Shown here in pieces: positions 7,106 to 15,318 of a DNA stretch of 64,000 bases. Origin of the DNA: Allobosea vaviloviae (GTDB lineage: Bacteria; Pseudomonadota; Alphaproteobacteria; Rhizobiales; Beijerinckiaceae); contig NZ_LGSZ01000060.1 of assembly GCF_001298265.1 (NCBI RefSeq), positions 62,001 through 126,000 of the forward strand, given 5' to 3'. How positions within the stretch are numbered: position 1 is the stretch's first letter; each line of letters starts with the position of its first letter. The notes beneath the pieces were generated by a model. The model had not been told where the DNA came from. It did not search any database and saw only the letters and a program-made list of their open reading frames with translations. The translations under genes were made by a program, and so were the position numbers.

Positions 7106-8792
7106 GGTCGAACAGGCCTTCGAACTCGCGGTCGGCGAAATATCGCAGCTTGCCGGCGATGATGGGCCGCTGGTTGGCGATGAAGAGCATCTGGGCAGTC
7201 GAGTGCATGTTGCGGACCTCGTCGGGTGTCATGAGCGGGCGGGCGACGTGCTGCTCGCCATAGGAGATTCCGGATTTTTCGGAATCGAGCGCGCGGCTCA
7301 TGGTCTGGAAGACGACAGTCTCCTGGCCGGTGAGGTCGGAGACGAGGCGGGCGCTGTCATGGTCATTGACGCCAAAAACCTGGAGGACGCCGGCGTTCGA
7401 CAGGAAGGTGCCGGCGCGGCGACCGTAGGTGGCGCGGAGCTGATGGACGTCCTGGAGAATGGGCCAGAGCTGGACGCCGTAGCCGGCCATGAGGCCCATG
7501 GCGCGCTCGATGGGCGCGAGGTTGCCGAGGGCCGCGAACTCGTCGAGCAGGTACAGGACTGGCGCGGCCACGGCGACTTGCCCAGCCGGCGCGACCTGTG
7601 AGCCTGACGGGGCAGGGGAGGGCGCACGCGCCATGTCCGACAGGCTGCGCGTCACCATGAGGCGCAGCCAGCGCGAATAGGTCGCGAGCCGATCGGGCGG
7701 CAGAACCAGGAAGACGGTGGCGGTGCGGCGCTTGAGATCGGCGAAAGAAAAGTGGCTCCTCTCAAGCACGGCCGTCATGCGCGGCGAGTCGAGGAAGTGG
7801 GTATGGCGCTGCGCGGCCGAAAGGACGCCTGCGGCCTCGCGATCGGATTTGCCGAGATGGCGGTTGGCGGCGCGCGCGACGAGGCCGCCAGCCGCGGTCG
7901 ATGCCTGCATGCGCTTGAGCAGGGCGGTGAAGGCTTCGGGCGCGAGGGTGAGGCATTCGCGTAGGGTCGCGAGGTTGCGCCGCTTGCGGGGTTCGTCAGC
8001 GGCGATCGACAGGATGATCCCGCCGATCAGGGCTTTGGCTTCCTCGTTCCAGTGCGCCTCGCCGGCTTCGCCTGGCGCATCGAACACGAGTGCGTCGGCA
8101 AGCGTGGCTGCTTCCTCGGCGACATCGATGTCGTCGGGGTCGAGATGCTGCAGCGGATTGAAGGCGGCCGAGGCGATGCCGGTGACGCCGAAGGGATCGA
8201 GCACATGGACTTTTCCGAAGCGGTCCCGCGCTCGCTCCGTCACCCTGGCGTTCTCGCCCTTGGGGTCGATGCAGATGACGGAGCGATCCGCGGTCAGCAG
8301 GTTCGGGATGATGGTGCCGACGCCCTTGCCGGTGCGGGTCGGCGCCATCGTGAGAAGATGGGCCGGCCCGTCATAGCGCATCAGCCTTTTGGTGATGGGA
8401 TCGCGCCCGATCAGCAGGCCGCTTTGGCCGCGCGTCAGCGACGACACCTCATTGTCGTTGGCGAAGCGTGCCGAGCCATGGGTCGCGTCGTCGTCGACCA
8501 TGCCAAAATTCTCGACCATCGGCTTCATCACGAAGCGCGCCAGCGTCATCAGGCCAAGCAGGCAGGCGAGGAGATTGCCGGCAAGGTGGAGCCAGGTCCG
8601 GGCCATGCCGATCGCGTCCATGGCGAGATGGACGCCGAAGAGCAGCGCGAGCGTGACGATGCCGGCGATGGCTCCGACTTTCGCGACATAGTGGATCGCG
8701 GCAAGCGGCCCGAAGACAATGCTGCCTAGCGCCCAGAGCGGATCGCGCCAGGCGGCGCGCAGCATGTTCACGAAAGCAATGCGCGCCAGCAT
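7098..8792 (-). CDS. traG: Type IV coupling protein TraG/VirD4
   Basis: 564 aa. Transmembrane segments lie in the first ~90 residues (for example IAGIVTLALLFGVHLA and LLACLLGLMTLARF). The Walker A loop is at residues 150-159 (APTRTGKGVG), with a Walker B-like VLYLLDEFAALG around residue 410. It is the inner-membrane ATPase that hands relaxase-bound DNA to a type IV secretion channel. The ATG overlaps the traD stop (ATGA), and with traD and the XRE gene it forms a minus-strand operon. No channel genes are in the window, so the element may rely on a helper or on genes outside it. Confidence 0.92.
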   Translation of the reverse strand: MLARIAFVNMLRAAWRDPLWALGSIVFGPLAAIHYVAKVGAIAGIVTLALLFGVHLAMDAIGMARTWLHLAGNLLACLLGLMTLARFVMKPMVENFGMVDDDATHGSARFANDNEVSSLTRGQSGLLIGRDPITKRLMRYDGPAHLLTMAPTRTGKGVGTIIPNLLTADRSVICIDPKGENARVTERARDRFGKVHVLDPFGVTGIASAAFNPLQHLDPDDIDVAEEAATLADALVFDAPGEAGEAHWNEEAKALIGGIILSIAADEPRKRRNLATLRECLTLAPEAFTALLKRMQASTAAGGLVARAANRHLGKSDREAAGVLSAAQRHTHFLDSPRMTAVLERSHFSFADLKRRTATVFLVLPPDRLATYSRWLRLMVTRSLSDMARAPSPAPSGSQVAPAGQVAVAAPVLYLLDEFAALGNLAPIERAMGLMAGYGVQLWPILQDVHQLRATYGRRAGTFLSNAGVLQVFGVNDHDSARLVSDLTGQETVVFQTMSRALDSEKSGISYGEQHVARPLMTPDEVRNMHSTAQMLFIANQRPIIAGKLRYFADREFEGLFDHA

Positions 8793-9121
8793 CAGGCACG
8801 CTCACCCGCAGCGGCAGAGCCACCAGCAGCCTGAAACGCCACAGCAGCCTTCTCGTCGGCCGACAGCGCGATCAGCTCAGGGAACAGCGTCCGGTCGCCC
8901 TCGCGGGTGAGAAACCCCGGCAGCTCGCGCTTGAGCCAGGCCCGCAGCCGATCGACGAACTCGGCATCCTTGCTGGTCTCGAGCCGCTGCAGCACGAGCG
9001 CGCCGAGCAGCACCTTTCGGCGGGTGTCATTGGCGCGCTCCTGGCGGCCGAGCCTGGCCTGCAGGGTTTTGCGCTGGGCATCGAGCTGGGCCAGCCGCTC
9101 CTCGATCGATCGTCTCGCCAT
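8792..9121 (-). CDS. traD: Conjugal transfer accessory protein TraD (Ti-type)
   Basis: 109 aa. MARRSIEERLAQLDAQRKTL, then a helical LGRQERANDTRRKVLLGAL region, is the typical Ti-plasmid TraD/MobC-like pattern. An upstream extension of the frame to 9283 is ignored because it has no family resemblance and would cover the transfer origin. Its promoter should lie in the oriT region it shares with traA. It is thought to help relaxosome assembly. Confidence 0.82.
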   Translation of the reverse strand: MARRSIEERLAQLDAQRKTLQARLGRQERANDTRRKVLLGALVLQRLETSKDAEFVDRLRAWLKRELPGFLTREGDRTLFPELIALSADEKAAVAFQAAGGSAAAGERA

Positions 9122-9315
9122 AGGGGCGTCTCCATCAGGGTAAGCGCCCGATTCTAACGGCGACACCCTGACGAGCCAACCCCGGGCGCAAAGATTGGAA
9201 CGGTTCGAGCCAAACCAGCGCGACCGGACATGCCAATCCCGTCGCCGGTCGTCCTGGCACAAAGCGTGCCGCAGGCGGACCACGAGAAGCGTCAGGAGCG
9301 GAGCGAATGATGCTT

Positions 9316-9347
9316 TAAGTGCGCACTTACGAGTTGTTGCACAACTC
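9316..9347 (-). other. oriT: MOBQ-type origin of transfer (oriT) with predicted nic
   Basis: Read on the minus strand: a perfect hairpin GAGTTGT-GCA-ACAACTC (9347-9331), one G, then TAAGTGCGCACTTA (9329-9316). RSF1010/R1162 oriT has the same architecture, a hairpin followed by TAAGTGCG/CCCT cut by MobA, so nic is predicted between G9322 and C9321. The site lies between divergent traD and traA, the standard place in Ti-type systems. The relaxase beside it is the matching MOBQ type. The nic core here is also a perfect 14-bp palindrome, which is not so in RSF1010. Confidence 0.85.
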
Positions 9348-9386
9348 AGAGCTTGATACCGTTATCGCTAACCAGGGTTTCGTGAA

Positions 9387-12300
9387 TTGGCAATCTACCA
9401 TCTCAGCATGAAGCTGATCAGCCGTGGCTCTGGCCGTAGCGCGGTCGCGGCTGCGGCGTATCGCGCCGGGGAACGCCTGACGAACGAGCGCGACGGCATC
9501 ACGCACGACTTCACCCGGCGCGACGGCGTCGAGCATTCCGAAATCGTCTTGCCGCGTGGATCGGAGGCGGATTGGGCCTTGGATCGCTCGGCCTTGTGGA
9601 ATGCGGCCGAGGCGGCCGAGACCCGGAAAGACGCACGGGTGGCGCGGGAGTTCGAGATCGCCTTGCCGCATGAGTTGAGCGCGGAAGAGCGGCTTGAGGC
9701 GACGCGGAGCTTTGCGCAAGGGTTGGCGGATCGCTATGGGACGGCGGTGGATTTTGCGATCCACTCGCCGCATGGCGCTACGGATGTGCGCAATCACCAT
9801 GCCCATCTGATGATGACGGTTCGGGCTGTCGGCTCCGAGGAGTTTTTGGGCAAGACCTCGATCGAGCGGGAGAACAAGTGGCTTCTGTCGCAGCGGCTGC
9901 CGACCTCGTCGATGCAGATGCGCGAGATCCGCCAGTCCTGGGAACAGGTCGCCAATGAGCGGCTTGCGGCTGCGGGGCTTGATGTGCGGATCGATCATCG
10001 CTCGCATCAGGAGCGCGGGCTGGAGATCGAGCCGACCGAGCATATGGGGGTGTTCGCCACCCAGATGGAGCGGCGCGGGGTCGAGGTGTCGCGGACCAGG
10101 CTCGACGGAGATGCGGCGCGGCGCAATGCCGATCTGATCTCGGAGAAGCCCGAGCAGGTTCTGACGCTGATCACCGGCGAGAAGAGCGTGTTCGATCGGC
10201 ATGATGTTGCTAGGGCGCTGCATCGCTCGATCGACCAGCCCGAGGCGTTCCAGACGGCATTTGCGAAGGTGATGGCGTCGGATGCCCTGGTCGAGCTTCA
10301 GGCCGAGCGGGTCGATCAGAACGGCGAGATCACTCTGGCGAAATATTCGACGAAGGAAATGGTGTCGCTTGAGCGCGGCATGGCTGACGGGGCGATGCGG
10401 ATGAGCGAGGCGCGCTCGCATGGTGTCGATGGCGCGCATGTCGATGCGGCGTTGGCTGTGCAGGATGCTGCGATCCGGCGCGGGGTTGCGGCTGATACGG
10501 CCGGGCAGGTGGCGCGCGGCGCTTTGTCGGAATCCGATCGGGATGTTGCGATCGACCGGGCCGGCCTGAGCGACGAGCAGCGGCGGGCGGTGGAGCATGT
10601 CACCGGCGGTGAGCGGATCGCGGCCGTGGTCGGGTTGGCGGGCGCCGGCAAGAGCACGATGCTGGCGGCGGCGCGCGATGCCTGGGAGCGGCAGGGATAT
10701 GCCGTCCATGGCGCGGCGTTGTCGGGCAAGGCGGCCGAGGGGCTGGAGGAGGCGTCAAGGATATCGTCGCGGACGCTGGCGTCGTGGGAGCATGGCTGGA
10801 AAGCCGGTCGCTCCGAGCTGGGGCCAAAAGACGTCATGGTGATCGACGAGGCTGGCATGGTAGGATCGCGTCAGCTTGCGCGCTTCGTCGCCGAGGCGGA
10901 GCGCACGGGTGCGAAGCTGGTCATGGTCGGGGATCAGGAGCAGTTGCAGGCGATCGGGGCCGGCGCGCCCTTCCGCGCGATCGCGAAGCGGATCGGGTTC
11001 GCCGAGTTGCAGGACATCCGCCGGCAGCGCGAGGACTGGCAGCGTGAGGCGTCGGGCGATTTTGCCCGCCACAGGACGGGCGATGGGTTGTTCGCTTACG
11101 CCGAGCGTGGCGGGGTGCGGTTCAGCGAGACGCGTGCTGAGGCGCGGGCGGCGATCGTCGCCGACTACATGGCCGATGCGGCCGAGCGGCCGGAGGGCTC
11201 GCGCGTCGCGATGGCGCACCGGCGGGTGGATGTCCGGGCGCTCAATGCCGACATCCGCGCGGCGCGGCAGGAGGCCGGTGAGCTGGCGCGCGGGGAGGGG
11301 GAGCAGGGTGCCCTTGGACGCGAGCATGTGTTCGAGACCAATGACGGCAAGCGGTCGTTCGCGCCTGGCGACCGGATCGTGTTCCTGGAGAACAATCGCG
11401 AGCTCGGCGTGAAGAACGGGATGCTCGGGACGGTGTCGTCGGTGGAGGACGGCCGGATCGCGGCGGCGCTCGATGGCAAGGGGCGCAATGGCGAGGATCG
11501 GACGGTGACGGTCTCGACAAGCAACTATGCCGCGTTCGATCACGGCTACGCAACCACGATCCACAAAACTCAAGGGTCGACGGTCGATCGCGCCTTCGTC
11601 ATGGCGTCGGGGACGATGGACCGGCATCTCACCTATGTGTCGATGACGCGCCATCGCGATCAGGCGACGCTGTATGCCGGCAAGGACGAGTTCAAGAACG
11701 GGATGGAGTCGCTTGCGGCCCGGCTCGGCCGCGACGGGTCGAAGGAAACCACGCTCGACTACGCGCAAGACTTTGCCGAGCGGCGCGGCATCGCCGAGCG
11801 GTTCGGGGTGCGCAGCGAGATCGAGGTCGAGCGCGCCGCCGACGGCCGGGCTCGACAGCGCGAGGGCGTCGAAAGACAACGCGCAGATCTCGCGCGTGAT
11901 TCCGGGGCGAAGGATCCCCCTGCCGATCGGCGTGGTGATCGTGGTCAGCGGCAGGAGCGCGTTGCCGGCGAGGAGGGGCCTCAGCGAGCTGGTCCGACCA
12001 CGGAGACGCCGGCGGCGAAGCGCAGCATGTTCGCCGGGCTCAAACTCGGGGCAGGGCGTGGCGATCCCCAGGAGGGTCGCGATGCGGCGTCAGGGCAGCA
12101 GGGCCGCATGAGCCCGAGCGAACCGACCTCGGGCTCCGCTGACGCGCGGGTGCAGCTTCTGGCCGCCGTCGAGAATTATGCAAAGGCCTATCAGGATGCC
12201 GCGCGTATGCGGGCTGCCGATTTGCCCGTCCTCGAGCATCAGAAATTGGCGCTTCGGACAGCTGGATCCGCGATGGACAAGGCTCGGCCGGGCTCGACGC

Positions 12301-12545
12301 AGGAGATGGCCTCCGTTCTCGAACATGAGAGCCTGAGCCAGCGCGCGATGGCCGAGCTGAGCGGGCCGGCGCTCGCCGCGCAGCTCGTCGCTGGCATGGA
12401 TCGCGAGAGGCAGCGCCAGGTGCAGCGGGAAGTGGCTGCGCGGGGCATAGAGCCAGACGGTGGTAGTCTGGACCGGTCGGACGCGGCGCGCGAGCCCGAT
12501 GCTGCGAAACATGTCCGCGAGCGCGACAAGGGCATGGAGCGGTGA
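9387..12545 (+). CDS. traA: Ti-type conjugative relaxase-helicase TraA (MOBQ)
   Basis: 1052 aa. The N-terminal MobA/TraA relaxase domain starts MAIYHLSMKL. Tyr25 in AAAAYRAGERL is in the position of the catalytic Tyr, and HSPHGATDVRNHHAHLMM holds the metal-binding histidines. The helicase domain has Walker A GLAGAGKST at residues 416-424 and Walker B VMVIDEAGMV, followed by RecD/TraI-like motifs (YATTIHKTQGSTVDRA, LTYVSMTRHRD). The C-terminal ~230 residues are less conserved. It starts at TTG 9387, because family members begin exactly at MAIYHLSMK; ATG 9408 is the alternative. It nicks oriT, stays linked to the 5' end and unwinds the transferred strand. Confidence 0.93.
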   Translation: MAIYHLSMKLISRGSGRSAVAAAAYRAGERLTNERDGITHDFTRRDGVEHSEIVLPRGSEADWALDRSALWNAAEAAETRKDARVAREFEIALPHELSAEERLEATRSFAQGLADRYGTAVDFAIHSPHGATDVRNHHAHLMMTVRAVGSEEFLGKTSIERENKWLLSQRLPTSSMQMREIRQSWEQVANERLAAAGLDVRIDHRSHQERGLEIEPTEHMGVFATQMERRGVEVSRTRLDGDAARRNADLISEKPEQVLTLITGEKSVFDRHDVARALHRSIDQPEAFQTAFAKVMASDALVELQAERVDQNGEITLAKYSTKEMVSLERGMADGAMRMSEARSHGVDGAHVDAALAVQDAAIRRGVAADTAGQVARGALSESDRDVAIDRAGLSDEQRRAVEHVTGGERIAAVVGLAGAGKSTMLAAARDAWERQGYAVHGAALSGKAAEGLEEASRISSRTLASWEHGWKAGRSELGPKDVMVIDEAGMVGSRQLARFVAEAERTGAKLVMVGDQEQLQAIGAGAPFRAIAKRIGFAELQDIRRQREDWQREASGDFARHRTGDGLFAYAERGGVRFSETRAEARAAIVADYMADAAERPEGSRVAMAHRRVDVRALNADIRAARQEAGELARGEGEQGALGREHVFETNDGKRSFAPGDRIVFLENNRELGVKNGMLGTVSSVEDGRIAAALDGKGRNGEDRTVTVSTSNYAAFDHGYATTIHKTQGSTVDRAFVMASGTMDRHLTYVSMTRHRDQATLYAGKDEFKNGMESLAARLGRDGSKETTLDYAQDFAERRGIAERFGVRSEIEVERAADGRARQREGVERQRADLARDSGAKDPPADRRGDRGQRQERVAGEEGPQRAGPTTETPAAKRSMFAGLKLGAGRGDPQEGRDAASGQQGRMSPSEPTSGSADARVQLLAAVENYAKAYQDAARMRAADLPVLEHQKLALRTAGSAMDKARPGSTQEMASVLEHESLSQRAMAELSGPALAAQLVAGMDRERQRQVQREVAARGIEPDGGSLDRSDAAREPDAAKHVRERDKGMER

Positions 12546-12552
12546 GCGTGAG

Positions 12553-13023
12553 ATGAGCGATCAGCACGAGCCGGGCGAGGATGACGCGGCGCGGGCGTTT
12601 GAGGCGCTGCGGGCGGAGGTTGCGACATTGCGCCAGGCCGTCGAAGCGCTGCCGGCAATCGTAGAAGGCGCGACGCGCGCGACCGATTACACGCCGACGC
12701 TTGGCGCCGTCGCGAAGGTGCTGACCCAAGTCGAGGCCCGCATCGTCGCGATCCAGAACCATCCCGCGTTAAAGATGACGCCCGAGCAGCATGGCCGGGC
12801 GATCGGGCGCGCCGGAGCCGACGCATTCGCCGATGCCGCACGGTTGATGCGCGATGAGGCCGATGCGATGAAGCGCGAGCGGCAGCATCTGGCGGGAATT
12901 GCGGGGGAAGTGCTGACGCGGCAGGCTCAACGGCGGCAGCTGCTGTGGTTCTGTGCTGCAGCATGTGCTGTGGGACTGTCGATCGTTCCGCTGATACGCG
13001 CCTTGGCGACGCATTGGCTTTGA
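12553..13023 (+). CDS. TraA-linked membrane protein (DUF6118-like)
   Basis: 156 aa. A helical N-terminal part (ARAFEALRAEVATLRQAVEAL) is followed by conserved-looking TPEQHGRAIGRAGADAFADA and a single C-terminal transmembrane helix (LLWFCAAACAVGLSIVPLI). It starts 7 nt after traA, so it is co-transcribed. Proteins of this shape sit next to TraA in many alphaproteobacterial elements; I recall the family as DUF6118. Function unknown, perhaps membrane anchoring of the relaxosome. Confidence 0.6.
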   Translation: MSDQHEPGEDDAARAFEALRAEVATLRQAVEALPAIVEGATRATDYTPTLGAVAKVLTQVEARIVAIQNHPALKMTPEQHGRAIGRAGADAFADAARLMRDEADAMKRERQHLAGIAGEVLTRQAQRRQLLWFCAAACAVGLSIVPLIRALATHWL

Positions 13024-13095
13024 AATCGTTGTCCGGCGTCGGCGGCCTTGAGAAGTTTTTGGGTTATAGATCAACCGAAACAAGGAAACTTTGCC

Positions 13096-13269
13096 ATGAC
13101 CAGCGAGACCGGAAAACCAATCTTCACCAATGACGGCCTCAGCTCCGAGCTTCTCAAAAAAGGCCTAAGCTCCGGAAATCTGCAAACAGCGCTGGCGACA
13201 CCGGCTCCCGTGGCTTCCACCACGACCGCGCAACCCGCAGCGACCGCTCAGGCCTCGACCAAGAAGTGA
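13096..13269 (+). CDS. Small hypothetical protein
   Basis: 57 aa. N-terminal half SSELLKKGLSSGNLQTALAT; C-terminal half is rich in Ala/Thr/Pro. ATG 13096 has AAGGAAA about 10 nt upstream. The stop overlaps the next gene's GTG start by 4 nt, which supports it being translated. No family recognised. Confidence 0.5.
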   Translation: MTSETGKPIFTNDGLSSELLKKGLSSGNLQTALATPAPVASTTTAQPAATAQASTKK

Positions 13270-13730
13270 GCACCGAGACCGATTTCTACTCCGCGTTAGG
13301 CCAGTGCGTCTCGGCCGCCGCGGGCGTGTTCGGTCTGGGGTTCATTGGCTGGCAGATCATGGTCGCGCGGCGGACGGCCGACTTGCAGGCCCTGCAAACA
13401 TTTCTGCGTGACGCCAAGGATCACGAGGCTGCGCTGATCAAAGCGAGCGACCAGCCTGAAAAAGATCAGGCGTTTATCGAGTACCTGAATTTCCTCGAAA
13501 CCTACGCCACCGCGCTGAACGGGAAGCTCTTTCCAGCAACCAGCCGTGAGATCGTGAACGACAAGATTACCGACGCGCTTGTCGTCATTTCCGATTCAAC
13601 GGAATGGCATCCGAAGTTGGCGGCGGCGATCACCAGTCATACGACCTTCGTGGCCTTGCGGCGGTTCATGGAACGCAATCGAAAGGCGATGAAGGCGGTT
13701 CGCGAGACCCGCACGAACATGGCAGCCTAG
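13266..13730 (+). CDS. Unknown membrane-anchored protein
   Basis: 154 aa from GTG 13266. One N-terminal transmembrane helix (VSAAAGVFGLGFIGWQIMVA) is followed by a cytosolic helical domain with FLETYATALNGKLFP and a basic C-terminus (RRFMERNRKAMKAVRETR). It resembles single-pass DUF4760-type proteins in layout only. It overlaps the previous small gene by 4 nt and sits 5 nt before vsr, so it could be part of the restriction operon. Function not recognised. Confidence 0.5.
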   Translation: MSTETDFYSALGQCVSAAAGVFGLGFIGWQIMVARRTADLQALQTFLRDAKDHEAALIKASDQPEKDQAFIEYLNFLETYATALNGKLFPATSREIVNDKITDALVVISDSTEWHPKLAAAITSHTTFVALRRFMERNRKAMKAVRETRTNMAA

Positions 13731-13735
13731 GCGCA

Positions 13736-14155
13736 ATGGCCGACACGCTGTCGCCCGCGCAGCGCAGCGAGCGGATGAGCCTGATCCGCGGCAAGGACAC
13801 CCGCCCCGCGCTGGTGGTTCGGCGGATGCTCCACCGGCTGGGCTATCGCTTCCGGCTTCATCGCCGCGACCTGCCCGGAAAGCCCGACATTGTGCTTCCG
13901 CGGCACCATGCCGTGATATTCGTGCACGGTTGTTTCTGGCATCAACACCCCGATCCGGCCTGCCGTCTTGCCAGGCAACCCAAGACCCGCATTGACTTCT
14001 GGCAAGCGAAATTCGCGGCGAATCAGTCGCGGGATCTGCGTACAATTTCAGCGTTAGAAGCGAACGGCTGGCGCGTTCTGGTTGTCTGGCAGTGCGAATT
14101 AAGAGATAAAGAACAATTAGAGAACAAACTAAGGGAATTTCTAGCGGACCGATGA
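13736..14155 (+). CDS. vsr: Very-short-patch mismatch repair endonuclease Vsr
   Basis: 139 aa. SERMSLIRGKDTRPALVVRR, GKPDIVLPRHHAVIFVHGCFWH and the C-terminal LEANGWRVLVVWQCEL are Vsr hallmarks; the Asp in GKPDIV is the conserved catalytic position. Vsr nicks T:G mismatches that arise when 5-methylcytosine deaminates, so it is the expected partner of the C5 methyltransferase that overlaps its last 4 nt. ATG 13736 chosen; a longer frame to 13604 is not family-like. Confidence 0.9.
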   Translation: MADTLSPAQRSERMSLIRGKDTRPALVVRRMLHRLGYRFRLHRRDLPGKPDIVLPRHHAVIFVHGCFWHQHPDPACRLARQPKTRIDFWQAKFAANQSRDLRTISALEANGWRVLVVWQCELRDKEQLENKLREFLADR

Positions 14156-15318
14156 TGCGCGCAATCGAACTCTTCGCCGGTGCTGGCGGCCTTGGAATCG
14201 GCGTGAGCCAGGCAGGCTTCAAGCCCGAGGCCGTCGTGGAATGGGACCGCTGGTGCTGCGACACCATCCGGGAGAACCAGGCCCGCGGCGTCGCCGCGGT
14301 CGCGAATTGGCCGACGCCCACCGAGGGCGACGTCAAGAAGGTCGATTTCGAGAAATACGAGGGCAAGATCCAGCTGGTGACGGGCGGGCCGCCCTGCCAG
14401 CCGTTCTCGCTTGGCGGCAAGCATCGCGCCCAGGACGATTCCCGCGACATGTGGCCGGAAGCGGTCCGCGTCGTCCGCGAATCCAAGCCCGAGGCGTTCA
14501 TCTTCGAGAACGTGAAGGGCCTGACCCGCGCGAGCTTCGCGAGCTATCTGGCCTACATCGAGCTGCAGCTGACCTACCCCGAGCTGGTCCGCCGCGGTGA
14601 CCAGAACTGGGAAGACCACCTGGGCCGTCTGGAGCGGCATCACACCAGCCGTCGCCGCGGCGACGCCGGGCTGACCTACCAGGTGGTGCACAGGGTTCTC
14701 AACGCCGCCAACTACGGCGTGCCGCAGAAGCGCGAGCGCGTCGTGTTCGTGGGGTTCCGCAGCGGTCTCGGCATCGAGTGGTCATTCCCGAAAGAGACGC
14801 ACTCCAAGGAAGCTCTGCTTTGGGACAAAGGCGCCGCGGGTACCTATTGGGACCGCCACCGGGTCGCTAGGAAGGACCGCGTCCTGACGACCAAAGGGGC
14901 GCCGATCCTGCTGCCCTGGCGCACGGTGCGCGACGCGATCGGCGACCTGCCCGATCCGGAGTTCCGCCCCCGCCAGGCCGCGGAGATCTCGAACCACAGA
15001 TTCCAGGGCGGAGCCCGCTCCTACCCCGGCCATACCGGCAGTCCGATGGACGAGCCCGCCAAGACCCTGAAGGCTGGGGTGCATGGCGTGCCGGGCGGCG
15101 AGAACATGGTGGTCCGGCCGGACGGTAGCCTGCGCTATTTCAGTGTCCGCGAGAGCGCCCGCCTGCAGACCTTCCCGGATGATTTCGTGTTCCATGGCTC
15201 CTGGTCGGAGGCCATGCGCCAGCTCGGCAACGCCGTGCCGGTGGATCTCGCCAGCATCATCGCCAGCCATGTGCGCACGCACTTGGTCGCGGCCTCCGGA
15301 GCTACCCGCCAGAAATGA
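14152..15318 (+). CDS. DNA (cytosine-5) methyltransferase
   Basis: 388 aa. C5-MTase motifs appear in order: motif I AIELFAGAGGLGIG (residues 4-17), motif IV GGPPCQPFS with catalytic Cys82, motif VI FENVKG (residues 118-123), motif VIII NAANYGVPQKRERVVFVG, motif X LGNAVPV. The variable target-recognition region lies between VIII and IX. It starts ATGATG at 14152, overlapping vsr, and ends overlapping the endonuclease by 4 nt. It protects the site cut by the following nuclease, which from that nuclease's family could be CCGCGG; that specificity is inference. Confidence 0.92.
   Translation: MMRAIELFAGAGGLGIGVSQAGFKPEAVVEWDRWCCDTIRENQARGVAAVANWPTPTEGDVKKVDFEKYEGKIQLVTGGPPCQPFSLGGKHRAQDDSRDMWPEAVRVVRESKPEAFIFENVKGLTRASFASYLAYIELQLTYPELVRRGDQNWEDHLGRLERHHTSRRRGDAGLTYQVVHRVLNAANYGVPQKRERVVFVGFRSGLGIEWSFPKETHSKEALLWDKGAAGTYWDRHRVARKDRVLTTKGAPILLPWRTVRDAIGDLPDPEFRPRQAAEISNHRFQGGARSYPGHTGSPMDEPAKTLKAGVHGVPGGENMVVRPDGSLRYFSVRESARLQTFPDDFVFHGSWSEAMRQLGNAVPVDLASIIASHVRTHLVAASGATRQK

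Noticed and set aside
9122..9283. N-terminal extension of TraD to 9283
   Set aside because: The extra residues are unlike TraD and homologues begin at MARRSIEERL.
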